Positions 7,729-15,697 of a stretch of 55,157 nucleotides of DNA are shown piece by piece. Source of the DNA: Clostridia bacterium (GTDB taxonomy: Bacteria > Bacillota > Clostridia > Christensenellales > Aristaeellaceae); assembly GCA_017470945.1 (NCBI GenBank), contig JAFUXH010000105.1, positions 1-55,157 of the forward strand, written 5' to 3'. How positions within the stretch are numbered: position 1 is the first letter of the stretch; each line of letters starts with the position of its first letter. A program made the translations under genes and the position numbers. Under the pieces are notes generated by a model, which saw nothing but the letters and a program-made list of their open reading frames with translations, was not told the DNA's origin and searched no databases.

Positions 7729-8313
7729 TTATTTCCTGGGCTGATAGATTTCGTCGATGATGCCGTAGGCCAGCGCTTCCTGGGCGGACATGAAGTAATC
7801 CCGCTCCACATCGTGGGCGATGCGTTCGATATCCTGGCCCGTCATGTCGGCCATCAGCTGATTCATCTTTTTCTTGGTGCGCAGCAGCCATTCGGCGTGG
7901 ATGGTCACGTCGGTAGCCTGGCCGGAGGCGCCGCCGGAAGGCTGGTGGATCATGACCTCGCTGTTGGGCAGGGCCAGGCGCTTGCCCTTTTCACCGGCCA
8001 TCAGCAGGAACGCGCCCATGCTGGCCGCCATGCCCACGCACACCGTGCGCACGGGGCATTTGATGTAATTCACGGTATCGAAGATCGCCATCCCGGCGGT
8101 CACGGAGCCGCCCGGGCTGTTGATATACAGGTTGATATCGGCGTCCGGGTTTTCCGTTTCCAGGAACAGCAATTGGGCCACCACGGCGTTGGCCACCTGG
8201 TCGTCAATGGCGCTTCCCAGGAAAACCACCCGGTCCTTCAGCAGCCGGGAATAGATATCATAGGTACGCTCGCCGTGGGCCGTTTGCTCCACAACATAGG
8301 GAATCAAGGACAT
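7729..8313 (-). CDS. clpP: ATP-dependent Clp protease, proteolytic subunit ClpP
   Basis: A 194-residue serine protease that forms the two-ring degradation chamber partnered with ClpX. The catalytic triad is visible: Ser98 in GMAASMG, His123 in MIHQPSGG and Asp172 in [12 protein letters not shown]. The N-terminal [23 protein letters not shown] matches the family start and the axial loop region. The frame extends eight codons upstream, but the Met at 8313 is preceded by AGGAGGAAA and is chosen. Length and motifs are standard, with nothing missing. Middle gene of the tig-clpP-clpX operon. Confidence 0.97.
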   Translation of the reverse strand: MSLIPYVVEQTAHGERTYDIYSRLLKDRVVFLGSAIDDQVANAVVAQLLFLETENPDADINLYINSPGGSVTAGMAIFDTVNYIKCPVRTVCVGMAASMGAFLLMAGEKGKRLALPNSEVMIHQPSGGASGQATDVTIHAEWLLRTKKKMNQLMADMTGQDIERIAHDVERDYFMSAQEALAYGIIDEIYQPRK

Positions 8314-8365
8314 TCGCCTTTCCTCCTTCCATTCCATCCTCTATCATATGATGGTTCGCTTGTAA

Positions 8366-9745
8366 TTATTCTTCGTCCTGCTTTTCCGCGGCCTGGGCCA
8401 CCTGCTCGATGGCGGCGGCAGCGTCGGCGGCGTTGATCTGCTCGGCTTCATCCTTGGTTTCCACCTTGGCTTCCGCCACGATCAGGTCCACCACCTTGCG
8501 GATGGCGGCGTTATCCTTCAGATATTCCTTCTGACGGTCGTTCAGGGACTTTTTGAAGTCCTCCACCTCGCGGCCAGCGCGCTCCGCCTCGTCGGCGATG
8601 GCTTTTTCGATTTCTTCTTCGGTGGGCACGATGTTTTCCGCCTTCACCATGGCTTCCAGCACCAATTGCATCTTCACCCGGTTCTTGGCTTCGGGGCGAT
8701 ACATTTCCTTCACGGCGTCCTCGGTCTGGCCGGTATATTTCAGATAATCCTCATACCGCAGGCCCTGATACATCATGCGCATCTGCATTTCGCGGATCAT
8801 CAGATCGATTTCGTCGTCGATCATGGCGTCGGGGATATCGCAGTCCGCCGCGTCCACCGCCTGCTGCACCAGCTCGTTTTCCAGCTGAACGTCGGCGTTC
8901 TTTTCGGCCCGGTCGGTCAATTCCTTCACGATGTTCTGCTTGTATTCATCGAAGGTGTTGAATTCGCTCACGTCGGCGGCGAAGTCATCGTCCAGTTCGG
9001 GCTTGACCTTGGTCTGGATGCTGTTCACCTTCACATGGAACACGGCGTCCTTGCCCTTGAGCTCCTCGGCGTGATATTCCTCGGGGAATTTCACCTGCAG
9101 ATCCTTTTCTTCGCCGATCTGCATACCGATCATCTGCTCCTCAAAGCCGGGAATGAAGTGGCCGGAGCCGATTTCCAGGGTCTGGTTGTCGGCGGTGCCG
9201 CCCTCAAAGGCCACGCCGTCCACGGAGCCCGCGTAATTCAGGTTCACCGTATCGCCGTTTTCCACAGGCCTGTCTTCCACATCGGCCATGGTGGTGGCCT
9301 TTTCGACATCCTGCTGGATGCGGCTGTCGATTTCATCGTCGGTCACCTTGTGCACATATTTGGTGGCCTTCAGGCCCTTGTATTCGCCCAGGGTGATGTC
9401 GGGCTTGACGAACACCTTCACGGTGAATTTCAGGTCCTTGCCCGCGCCGATCTGGCTCACGTCGTCCATTTCGGGGCGATCCACCACCTGCAGGTCGTTT
9501 TCCTTCACGGCGGCTTCGTATTCGTCGGGGAAAATGATTTCCAGCGCGTCGTCATAGAACACGCCTTCGCCATACATGCTTTCGATCAGCTTCCGGGGCG
9601 CCTTGCCCTTGCGGAAACCGGGCACGTTCACCCGGCCGCGCACTTTCAGATAGGCCTTCTGCATCGCCTCGTCGAACTTTTCGGCGGCGACTTCGAAAGC
9701 GATTTTCACTTGATTGCCAGAGATTTTTTCAACCGTGTAACCCAT
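8366..9745 (-). CDS. tig: Trigger factor, ribosome-associated chaperone
   Basis: A 459-residue chaperone and peptidyl-prolyl isomerase that meets nascent chains at the ribosome exit. The ribosome-docking signature GFRKGKAP lies at 43-50. The FKBP-type domain is about 155-240 (VNLNYAGSVDGVAFEGG and FIPGFEEQMIGM). A long helical C-terminal cradle follows, with an extra acidic/Ala tail of about 25 residues. The Met at 9745 is used rather than the one three codons earlier, because GGAGGG stands at good spacing upstream. First gene of the operon with clpP (52 bases downstream) and clpX. Its promoter is at 9815-9843. Confidence 0.96.
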   Translation of the reverse strand: MGYTVEKISGNQVKIAFEVAAEKFDEAMQKAYLKVRGRVNVPGFRKGKAPRKLIESMYGEGVFYDDALEIIFPDEYEAAVKENDLQVVDRPEMDDVSQIGAGKDLKFTVKVFVKPDITLGEYKGLKATKYVHKVTDDEIDSRIQQDVEKATTMADVEDRPVENGDTVNLNYAGSVDGVAFEGGTADNQTLEIGSGHFIPGFEEQMIGMQIGEEKDLQVKFPEEYHAEELKGKDAVFHVKVNSIQTKVKPELDDDFAADVSEFNTFDEYKQNIVKELTDRAEKNADVQLENELVQQAVDAADCDIPDAMIDDEIDLMIREMQMRMMYQGLRYEDYLKYTGQTEDAVKEMYRPEAKNRVKMQLVLEAMVKAENIVPTEEEIEKAIADEAERAGREVEDFKKSLNDRQKEYLKDNAAIRKVVDLIVAEAKVETKDEAEQINAADAAAAIEQVAQAAEKQDEE

Positions 9746-9814
9746 TAGGAACACCCTCCAATTTCGCCTTTACGGCAGCCTTGTGCCCATGCCATGCATA
9801 AAGCACTACCCTAT

Positions 9815-9843
9815 ATGATAACATAGAACCCCCGGGAATGCAA
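9815..9843 (-). promoter_or_regulatory. Promoter of tig-clpP-clpX
   Basis: On the minus strand TTGCAT (9843-9838), 17 bases, then TATCAT (9820-9815). The -35 lies within the loop side of the hairpin that ends the upstream esterase transcript. Confidence 0.6.
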
Positions 9844-9862
9844 GCATTTTCCGGGGGTTTCA
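9828..9862 (-). terminator. Hairpin after the esterase gene, overlapping the tig promoter
   Basis: On the minus strand CCCCCGGAAAATGC pairs with GCATTCCCGGGGG. The following bases are TTCTATG, so the T tract is poor. It probably ends the esterase operon and insulates tig. Confidence 0.5.
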
Positions 9863-9919
9863 GGGCGGATTCACAAATAATTTTCCATTTAGGCTTTGCA
9901 ATCGGAAATAACGAAGAAT

Positions 9920-10822
9920 TTATTGCAGACACTTTTGGATGAACGCGCCGATTTGGATGTTGGAAGCCTTGCTTTCCTCGAAGCCGAAGGCCTGGAACAC
10001 GTGGCACATCCCCTCCCAGCGGATCAGATGGGCGTTCACCCCATCCCGCAGCAGGGCATTTTCAAGGTTTTCCGAATCGCTGAGCAGGATCTCGCTGGTG
10101 CCGCAGTGGATCTCCACCGGCGGGAAGCCGGTAAAATCCGCGTATACCGGGGAAATAGCCGGGTCCGTCAGCCGATCGGCGCTGCCCGCGAAGGCAAGGG
10201 CGCTTTCCATCAGCGCTTCCGCGTTCAGCGTGGCGTCCACTTCCTGAAGCATCCGATAGCTTTTCCCCTGCTGGGCCAGATCCACCCAGGGGGACAACAG
10301 GGCGATGCCTGCGGGCAGGGGCTCCCCCGCGTCCCGCAGCCGCAAAGCCAAAGCCAGGGCCAGATTGCCCCCGGCGCTTTCCCCCACCAGCACAATGCGG
10401 CGAGGATCATACCCCCGGCCGATCAGCCAGCGGTAGGCCCGCGCGGCGTCCTCCAGCTGCGCGGGGTAGGGATGCTGAGGCGCCAGGCGGTAGGAAAACG
10501 TCAGCGCCGGAACGCCGGAAAAAGCGCAAATGGGCGAAATCAGCGCCCGGCACTGCAATATGCCGCCGCTGATATAGGCCCCGCCGTGCAGGTGCAGGAT
10601 CGCCCCATCGGAAAACAGCCGGGTGTGGGGATACACCAGTAAGCCGGGCATGCCCAGGTTTTCCGCCTGCACGGCAGTGGTATCGTTCACCCGCAGCTTC
10701 GCCACCTTGTCCAGGGGCGGATCGATCTGCATCAGGATATCGTTGCCCAGGCCCATGGCCCATTTTTTGTTGGCGCGGATCAGGCTCAGCATCCCCTGGC
10801 TGCGTTTGGTGGGCACGCTCAT
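9920..10822 (-). CDS. Alpha/beta hydrolase, hormone-sensitive-lipase-like esterase
   Basis: A 300-residue cytoplasmic esterase-type protein. The oxyanion-hole motif HGGA lies at 79-82 and the nucleophile Ser149 in GESAGGN; a late His lies in GMCHVFQAF. The acid position falls in GTSEILLSDS, where the usual Asp is less obvious. No signal peptide. It likely cleaves small acyl esters; the substrate cannot be told. The ATG overlaps the stop of the HAD gene by four bases (ATGA), so translation is coupled. Last gene of the four-gene operon read from the promoter at 13611-13638. Confidence 0.88.
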   Translation of the reverse strand: MSVPTKRSQGMLSLIRANKKWAMGLGNDILMQIDPPLDKVAKLRVNDTTAVQAENLGMPGLLVYPHTRLFSDGAILHLHGGAYISGGILQCRALISPICAFSGVPALTFSYRLAPQHPYPAQLEDAARAYRWLIGRGYDPRRIVLVGESAGGNLALALALRLRDAGEPLPAGIALLSPWVDLAQQGKSYRMLQEVDATLNAEALMESALAFAGSADRLTDPAISPVYADFTGFPPVEIHCGTSEILLSDSENLENALLRDGVNAHLIRWEGMCHVFQAFGFEESKASNIQIGAFIQKCLQ

Positions 10823-11634
10823 CCCTCCTGCAAGGCGTATTGCCGGATGGCTTTGGCAAAGCCGCCGCGGCAGTTGCTGTCGGTCACGATGCGGGCGGCG
10901 GCCCGGGCGGCGGCAGATCCGTTGCCCATGGCCACGCCGTACCCGGCGATTTTCAGCATGGGAATATCATTTTCCTCGTCCCCCAGCGTCATCACCTGGG
11001 ACAGGGGGATCCCCAAATGCGCCGCCAGATCCCGGACCCCCTGGGCCTTATTGACCCCCTGGGGCATCACTTCGATGTTGCCGGGGCCGGAGCGGGTGAT
11101 ATCGATATCGGGAATGCCCGCCAGATCCTGCCTGATCGGCGGCAAGGGCACGTTCGCGCAGATATAAAACTTATACACCGGGTGCAGCACCCGCTCCCCC
11201 GCGTCCCGCTGGCCGTGATAATAGGAAAAGCCCAGCTGCTGGGCCTGGCCGGGGTGGGATAATTCGGTGTGGTGCAGGAAGGAATCGGCGCTGGTGCACA
11301 GCCAATGCTCGCCGTAGAAAAAATAATCGGCTCCATGATCATCCAGCACCCGCTTCACCGCCAGGGCCGACGCCTGTTTCATGGTTTGGAACCGCACAGG
11401 TTTCAGCCCTTCATCGGTGATATCCGCGCCGTTGCCGCCGATGATAAAGCAGGAAAGGCCGTAATCCCGCAGCAGCAAATACACGTTTTCCGCAAATCGC
11501 CCGGAGGCGATGGCCACCGTGATGCCCTTTGCCTGAGCGGCGCGGATGGCGTCGATATTTTCCGGGGGAATGACGCCGCTCCCATCCAGCAGGGTGCCGT
11601 CGATATCGGTTGCGATCAGGCGAACAGGGGTCAT
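10819..11634 (-). CDS. Cof-type HAD hydrolase (sugar-phosphate or similar phosphatase)
   Basis: A 271-residue haloacid-dehalogenase superfamily phosphatase. Motif I is DIDGTLLD with the nucleophile Asp10 and Asp12. Motif II includes IASGR, and motif IV is TLGDEENDIPML, the Cof/IIB subfamily signature. A C2-type cap lies between about 85 and 190. Members dephosphorylate sugar phosphates, phosphoserine or flavin precursors; which one is not readable here. Start ATG at 11634. Sits 21 bases after the pseudouridine synthase gene and overlaps the esterase gene. Confidence 0.9.
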   Translation of the reverse strand: MTPVRLIATDIDGTLLDGSGVIPPENIDAIRAAQAKGITVAIASGRFAENVYLLLRDYGLSCFIIGGNGADITDEGLKPVRFQTMKQASALAVKRVLDDHGADYFFYGEHWLCTSADSFLHHTELSHPGQAQQLGFSYYHGQRDAGERVLHPVYKFYICANVPLPPIRQDLAGIPDIDITRSGPGNIEVMPQGVNKAQGVRDLAAHLGIPLSQVMTLGDEENDIPMLKIAGYGVAMGNGSAAARAAARIVTDSNCRGGFAKAIRQYALQEG

Positions 11635-11655
11635 GCGCTGAATTGCTCCTTTTCT

Positions 11656-12510
11656 TTAGAATGGCGGATCGATGGCAAAGGTTTTCCCATCCAGGTAAGC
11701 AAGGGCGCCGCCGGGGCGCAGCGTCAGTTCCGTGGCACACAGCTTCAGGCTGCCCACCGCCTTCATGCGCCGGTTCAGATCCCTGTCGCCGTACTTATCA
11801 TCCCCCAGCAGCGGATGGGATAAAAACGCCATGTGGGCCCGGATTTGATGGGTGCGCCCGGTGAGCAGCGTCACCCGCAGGCGGGACAGCACGCCGTCGT
11901 ATTCCATCGTTTCATACTGGGTGGCGATGGGCAAAGCGCCAGGGGTGGCATGGGTCACGATGCGCACCCGGGCGCTTGATGCGTCCTTGATCAGGTAAGC
12001 TTCCTTCACCGCCGCCGGGGGCCGCATTTCGCCCCGCGCCAGGCACTGATAGATCTTGGTCAGCTTCCTATCCTTAAAGGCGTCCAGCAGCACGCGCTCG
12101 CTTTCATCGTCCTTGCACAGCAGCAGCAAGCCGCAGGTCGGGTGATCCAGCCGGTGGCACAGCCGGACCCGGCACGCATCCCCCGCCCTTTCCTGCATCG
12201 CCGACAGCACCGTCATGCCGCCCCAATCATCGTCGTCGCAGCTGATGCCGGCGGGCTTGTTGACGATCAGCACCCGATCATCCTCATATACAACGGGGAT
12301 CTGCGTCAGGAAGGGAGTATACACCTCGATGACCGCGCCGGCTGAAACCACGGCGTCGCGCCCCGCCCGCTTCCCGTCCATTTTCACGTCTTTGTTTTTC
12401 AGCGCGTCCCGGATCACATGCTGGGGCAGCAGCGGCATGGCCTTGCCCAAATAATCGTCCAGCCGTTTTCCTTCCGCGCGCTGCGGCACTTCCGCCCGAT
12501 AGATCCGCAT
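11656..12510 (-). CDS. RluA/RluD-family pseudouridine synthase
   Basis: A 284-residue enzyme that isomerises uridine to pseudouridine in rRNA or tRNA. The N-terminal S4-like RNA-binding part (about 10-65) is followed by the catalytic domain. The active-site motif is HRLDHPTCG with Asp122 (the usual form is HRLDxxTSG). RVTLLTGRTHQIRAHMAF is also conserved. The open frame extends 32 codons further upstream into the neighbouring gene, but the Met at 12510 overlaps that gene's stop as TGATG, and MRIYRAEVPQ fits the family start. Which uridine is modified cannot be told; the family has several paralogues per genome. Confidence 0.9.
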   Translation of the reverse strand: MRIYRAEVPQRAEGKRLDDYLGKAMPLLPQHVIRDALKNKDVKMDGKRAGRDAVVSAGAVIEVYTPFLTQIPVVYEDDRVLIVNKPAGISCDDDDWGGMTVLSAMQERAGDACRVRLCHRLDHPTCGLLLLCKDDESERVLLDAFKDRKLTKIYQCLARGEMRPPAAVKEAYLIKDASSARVRIVTHATPGALPIATQYETMEYDGVLSRLRVTLLTGRTHQIRAHMAFLSHPLLGDDKYGDRDLNRRMKAVGSLKLCATELTLRPGGALAYLDGKTFAIDPPF

Positions 12511-13550
12511 CAGTTCAGCACCGCCGAGGGCATGCCCATCCACCGCACGGTCTGCAAATGCAGTTGGGTCAGGGCGTCGTTCATCCGGGGGGTGGGCAGC
12601 ACGCACAGCATGCTTTCCAGCACCTCCCGCATTTCCGGCAGGGCGGCCCCCTGCTTGGCCATCATGCGCAGGTCCTCCAGCGCCTCATCCTCGCCGTATT
12701 CCGGGCGCACGGCCCCCGTCAGCGCCCCCCGCATGGCTTCGCAGGAAGCGACCTCCTCCGGCAGGATGCCATTCATGCCGCCCAGCATCATTTCCCGCGT
12801 CAGGTGCGTTTCCGGCGGCTGCATGCGGGATAGGGTGTTGATCAGATGATCGGGGTCGGCCAGCCCGGGGTGCAGCAGCAGGATATCCCCCTGGGCGGTC
12901 TGCACATAATCAAAAGCGGTTTTCAGATACCGGGTGATATACAGATCGGCGCACGGATCGCCGTCGGATTGCAATTGCTGCTTGAAGTGGGCCGTGGGCA
13001 CCCCGGCGTGCAGGAAGCCGGACAGATACAGCAGGGAATGCAGCGTGGCGTCGAAGGAAAAGATCTTCTCCCGGATCCGGGCGTATTTTTCCGACAGCAT
13101 GGCCTGGGTGATCAGGCCGAACAGCGCATCCTCCAGCTTCAGCACGGCGTGATCCTCATCCGTCACCCGCAAAGCGCACCACAGCCGGGAAATCAGCCCC
13201 TCCGCGGCGCTGATCTCGTCCCAATCGGCCAAATAGCTTTCGCCGCCGTTCATGATCATGCGCTTGACCAATTCATCCTCCCGGGGGGACAGAAAACAGG
13301 CTTCCTCGCTCACATGATCCAGCACCCGCCGGCACAATTCCTTCTGGCTGGGCGTGGGCGACCGCTTTTCCTGGGCATAGAAGGAGAAATGGAACAGTTT
13401 ATCCACCTCGTCCTCGCACAATTCCCCGAAAATCCCCACGGCAGGGCAGTGGGACAGCCTGTCCTGACACGCCTCCAATTGCTGCTCCCGCATCACGCTC
13501 ATGGTTTTATCGCTCCAGCGGTCCATGCATCTGGTGTTCATTCTCAGCAA
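12510..13550 (-). CDS. Conserved-looking helical protein of unknown function
   Basis: A 346-residue protein, mostly predicted helical, with scattered Cys and His but no motif I can name. No signal peptide or membrane segment. The first codon is taken as TTG at 13550 because GGGGGAG lies seven bases before it; an ATG at 13541 (MNTRCMD) is the alternative. It has a textbook promoter at 13611-13638 and is coupled to the pseudouridine synthase by a TGATG overlap. Codon use matches its housekeeping neighbours, so it looks native. First gene of an operon with rluD-like, HAD and esterase genes, directly downstream of ligA. Confidence 0.65.
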   Translation of the reverse strand: MLRMNTRCMDRWSDKTMSVMREQQLEACQDRLSHCPAVGIFGELCEDEVDKLFHFSFYAQEKRSPTPSQKELCRRVLDHVSEEACFLSPREDELVKRMIMNGGESYLADWDEISAAEGLISRLWCALRVTDEDHAVLKLEDALFGLITQAMLSEKYARIREKIFSFDATLHSLLYLSGFLHAGVPTAHFKQQLQSDGDPCADLYITRYLKTAFDYVQTAQGDILLLHPGLADPDHLINTLSRMQPPETHLTREMMLGGMNGILPEEVASCEAMRGALTGAVRPEYGEDEALEDLRMMAKQGAALPEMREVLESMLCVLPTPRMNDALTQLHLQTVRWMGMPSAVLN

Positions 13551-13610
13551 ATCCTCATCTCCCCCTTTGCCTCGCCCTGCGGCTTCACTTTTGTGACATG
13601 ATCCATCAAA

Positions 13611-13638
13611 ATTATACAGGCATTTGGTGGCCTGTCAA
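13611..13638 (-). promoter_or_regulatory. Strong consensus promoter for the 13550-9920 operon
   Basis: On the minus strand the perfect -35 TTGACA (13638-13633), 16 bases, then the perfect -10 TATAAT (13616-13611). It stands between the ligA stop and the unknown gene. No good terminator for ligA was seen, so ligA transcripts may read through. Confidence 0.85.
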
Positions 13639-13661
13639 GCTTTTTTCATAGGAATACCAAT

Positions 13662-15638
13662 TCACCCGTTTTGGGCCATTTTGATCAATTCCTCCTCCGT
13701 GATCACGGGGATGCCCAAAGCTTGCGCCTTCGTCAGCTTGCTGCCGGCGTTTTCCCCCGCCACCACGTAGGCCGTTTTCCGGCTCACGCTGCCGGCGGCG
13801 GTGCCGCCGTTTTCCCGGATGAAGGCCTCCGCTTCCTGGCGGGAAAAGGTGGGCAGCGTGCCGGTAACCACCAGGGTCATCCCGTTGAACGCCCCGCCGG
13901 CGGATCGTTTTTCCTCCTGGGGCGTCACCCCGGCCCCCAGCAATCTATCGATCATCGTTTGGTTTTCCGGGAAGGAGAAAAAGTCGATGACGCTTTGGGC
14001 CACGATTTCCCCCACCTCGTCGATGGCCAGCAGTTCCTCCATCGTCGCTGTGCGCACCCGGTCCAGCGTGCCGAAGGCGGCGGACAGATCCCGGGCGGTA
14101 CGCCGGCCGATGTTGGGAATGCCGATAGCCAGCAGGAATTTGGACAGGGGGCAGTGCTTGCTGCCCTCCAGGGAATCGATCAGGTTCTGAGCGCGCTTAT
14201 CCTGGAAGCCGTCCAGGGCCTGCAATTGCCCCGCCGTCAGGTGGTACAGGTCCGCCGCGTCCCGCACGCCCAATTGATCGTACAGCTGCTCGGCGGTTTT
14301 TTCAGAAAAGCCGGTAATATCCATGGCGTCCCGGGAGGCGAAATGGGCCAGCCGCGCCACAGCCTGGGGCTTGCAGCTTTCCCGGTTCAGGCAATACAGG
14401 TGCGCCCCCCGCGCCGTGACCGGCCCGCCGCAGGCAGGGCAGCGTTCGGGCGGCAAAATGGGCGTGCCCTCGGCGCCGTCCTCCACCCGGCCCGTGATCT
14501 CGGGGATCACGTCGTTGGATCGGCGGATCCACACCGTGCAGCCCAGGGTCAGGCCCTTCCGCTGGATATCGCCCATGTTGTTCAGCGTAGCCTTTTTCAC
14601 CGTCACCCCGGCGAAATCCACCGGGGATACGTGGGCCAGGGGGGTCAATTTGCCGGTGCGGCCCAATTCCCAGGTCACCTTTTCCAGGGTGGCGGTGTTT
14701 TCCTCCGCGGCGAATTTATAGGCCACCTCCCACCGGGGAAATTTATCGGTAAAGCCCATCATATCCCGGGTGCGGTAATCCATCACCTTCACCACCGCCC
14801 CGTCGATCAGGAAATCGAGGGTGGGGCGATCCTTTTCGATCTGGCGGATCAGGCCGATCACCTGATCCCGGCTGCCCGCCACCTGGAAAAACGGCGCGGT
14901 GGGAAAGCCCTGCTCCCGGATGAAGCGGATCAGACCCGCCTGATCAGAATAGGGCGGATCGGAAATCGTGCCCACCGAATAGGAATACGCCGACAGATTG
15001 CGGCTCGCCGTCACCGCCGGGTCCAGGTTCCGCAGGGCCCCCGCCGCGGCGTTCCGGGCGTTTTTCAGGGGCTCGTCGGCGGTTTTGTTGTATTTTTCCA
15101 GGGCGCTCAGGCGCATGATGCATTCGCCCTTGATTTCCATCAGGCCCTTCCAGGGGATCGACAGGGGCACGTCCCGGATGGTGCGGGCCTGGGGCAGGAT
15201 GGCTTCCCCCACCTCGCCGTTCCCCCGGGTGGCCGCTTCGATCAGCACCCCGTTATCATACGTCAGGTTCAGGGACAGGCCGTCCAATTTGTATTCCACC
15301 CCGTAGGTCAGGGGCGGCAGGGACGGATCCTGGCCCCACAGCTTTTCCGTGCGGTCAAACCAGGCGTTCAATTCCTCCTCGCTCTGCACCTTATCCATGC
15401 TCCACAGCCTGGTGATGTGCCGATGCTGGCGGAAGGCGGCCAGCGGCTCGCCCCCCACCCGCAGGGAGGGCGAATCAGGCAGCACCGTGCCGCTTTCCTT
15501 TTCCATCCGCTGCAATTGATCGTACAATCGATCCCACTCGGCGTCGGAAATCACCGGGTTATCCAGCACGTAGTAGGCATGGGCCGTTTCATTCAGGTAA
15601 TCCACCAGGGAACGCATATCGGGGAAGTGCTTTTCCAT
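13662..15638 (-). CDS. ligA: NAD-dependent DNA ligase
   Basis: A 658-residue replicative ligase that seals nicks using NAD+. The adenylated lysine is Lys117 in EYKLDG. The order is Ia and adenylation domain, OB fold, Cys4 zinc finger (CPACGG, then C in LYCLNRESC), helix-hairpin-helix region (IGIPNIGRRTARDL) and a C-terminal BRCT domain (about 580-658). Length is standard. Ribosome site AGGAGGAA precedes the ATG. It follows pcrA by 59 bases, and that gap holds a hairpin. The yerC-pcrA-ligA order resembles that of Bacillus and supports the calls. Confidence 0.97.
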   Translation of the reverse strand: MEKHFPDMRSLVDYLNETAHAYYVLDNPVISDAEWDRLYDQLQRMEKESGTVLPDSPSLRVGGEPLAAFRQHRHITRLWSMDKVQSEEELNAWFDRTEKLWGQDPSLPPLTYGVEYKLDGLSLNLTYDNGVLIEAATRGNGEVGEAILPQARTIRDVPLSIPWKGLMEIKGECIMRLSALEKYNKTADEPLKNARNAAAGALRNLDPAVTASRNLSAYSYSVGTISDPPYSDQAGLIRFIREQGFPTAPFFQVAGSRDQVIGLIRQIEKDRPTLDFLIDGAVVKVMDYRTRDMMGFTDKFPRWEVAYKFAAEENTATLEKVTWELGRTGKLTPLAHVSPVDFAGVTVKKATLNNMGDIQRKGLTLGCTVWIRRSNDVIPEITGRVEDGAEGTPILPPERCPACGGPVTARGAHLYCLNRESCKPQAVARLAHFASRDAMDITGFSEKTAEQLYDQLGVRDAADLYHLTAGQLQALDGFQDKRAQNLIDSLEGSKHCPLSKFLLAIGIPNIGRRTARDLSAAFGTLDRVRTATMEELLAIDEVGEIVAQSVIDFFSFPENQTMIDRLLGAGVTPQEEKRSAGGAFNGMTLVVTGTLPTFSRQEAEAFIRENGGTAAGSVSRKTAYVVAGENAGSKLTKAQALGIPVITEEELIKMAQNG

Positions 15639-15657
15639 GCCGTTCCTCCTATCAAAG

Positions 15658-15690
15658 AAGGGGCTCTTTCATCCGGGAAAGAAACCCCTT
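15658..15690 (-). promoter_or_regulatory. Hairpin between pcrA and ligA
   Basis: AAGGGG/CCCCTT and CTTTC/GAAAG form a two-part stem with a small internal loop. On the minus strand it is not followed by a T run, so it is more likely a processing or attenuation hairpin than a full terminator. Confidence 0.45.
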
Positions 15691-15697
15691 CGTCTGT

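Noticed and set aside
6149-7744. 531-residue plus-strand frame opposite clpX
   Set aside because: Mostly clpX antisense; its first 80 codons run through the repeat and the clpX terminator.
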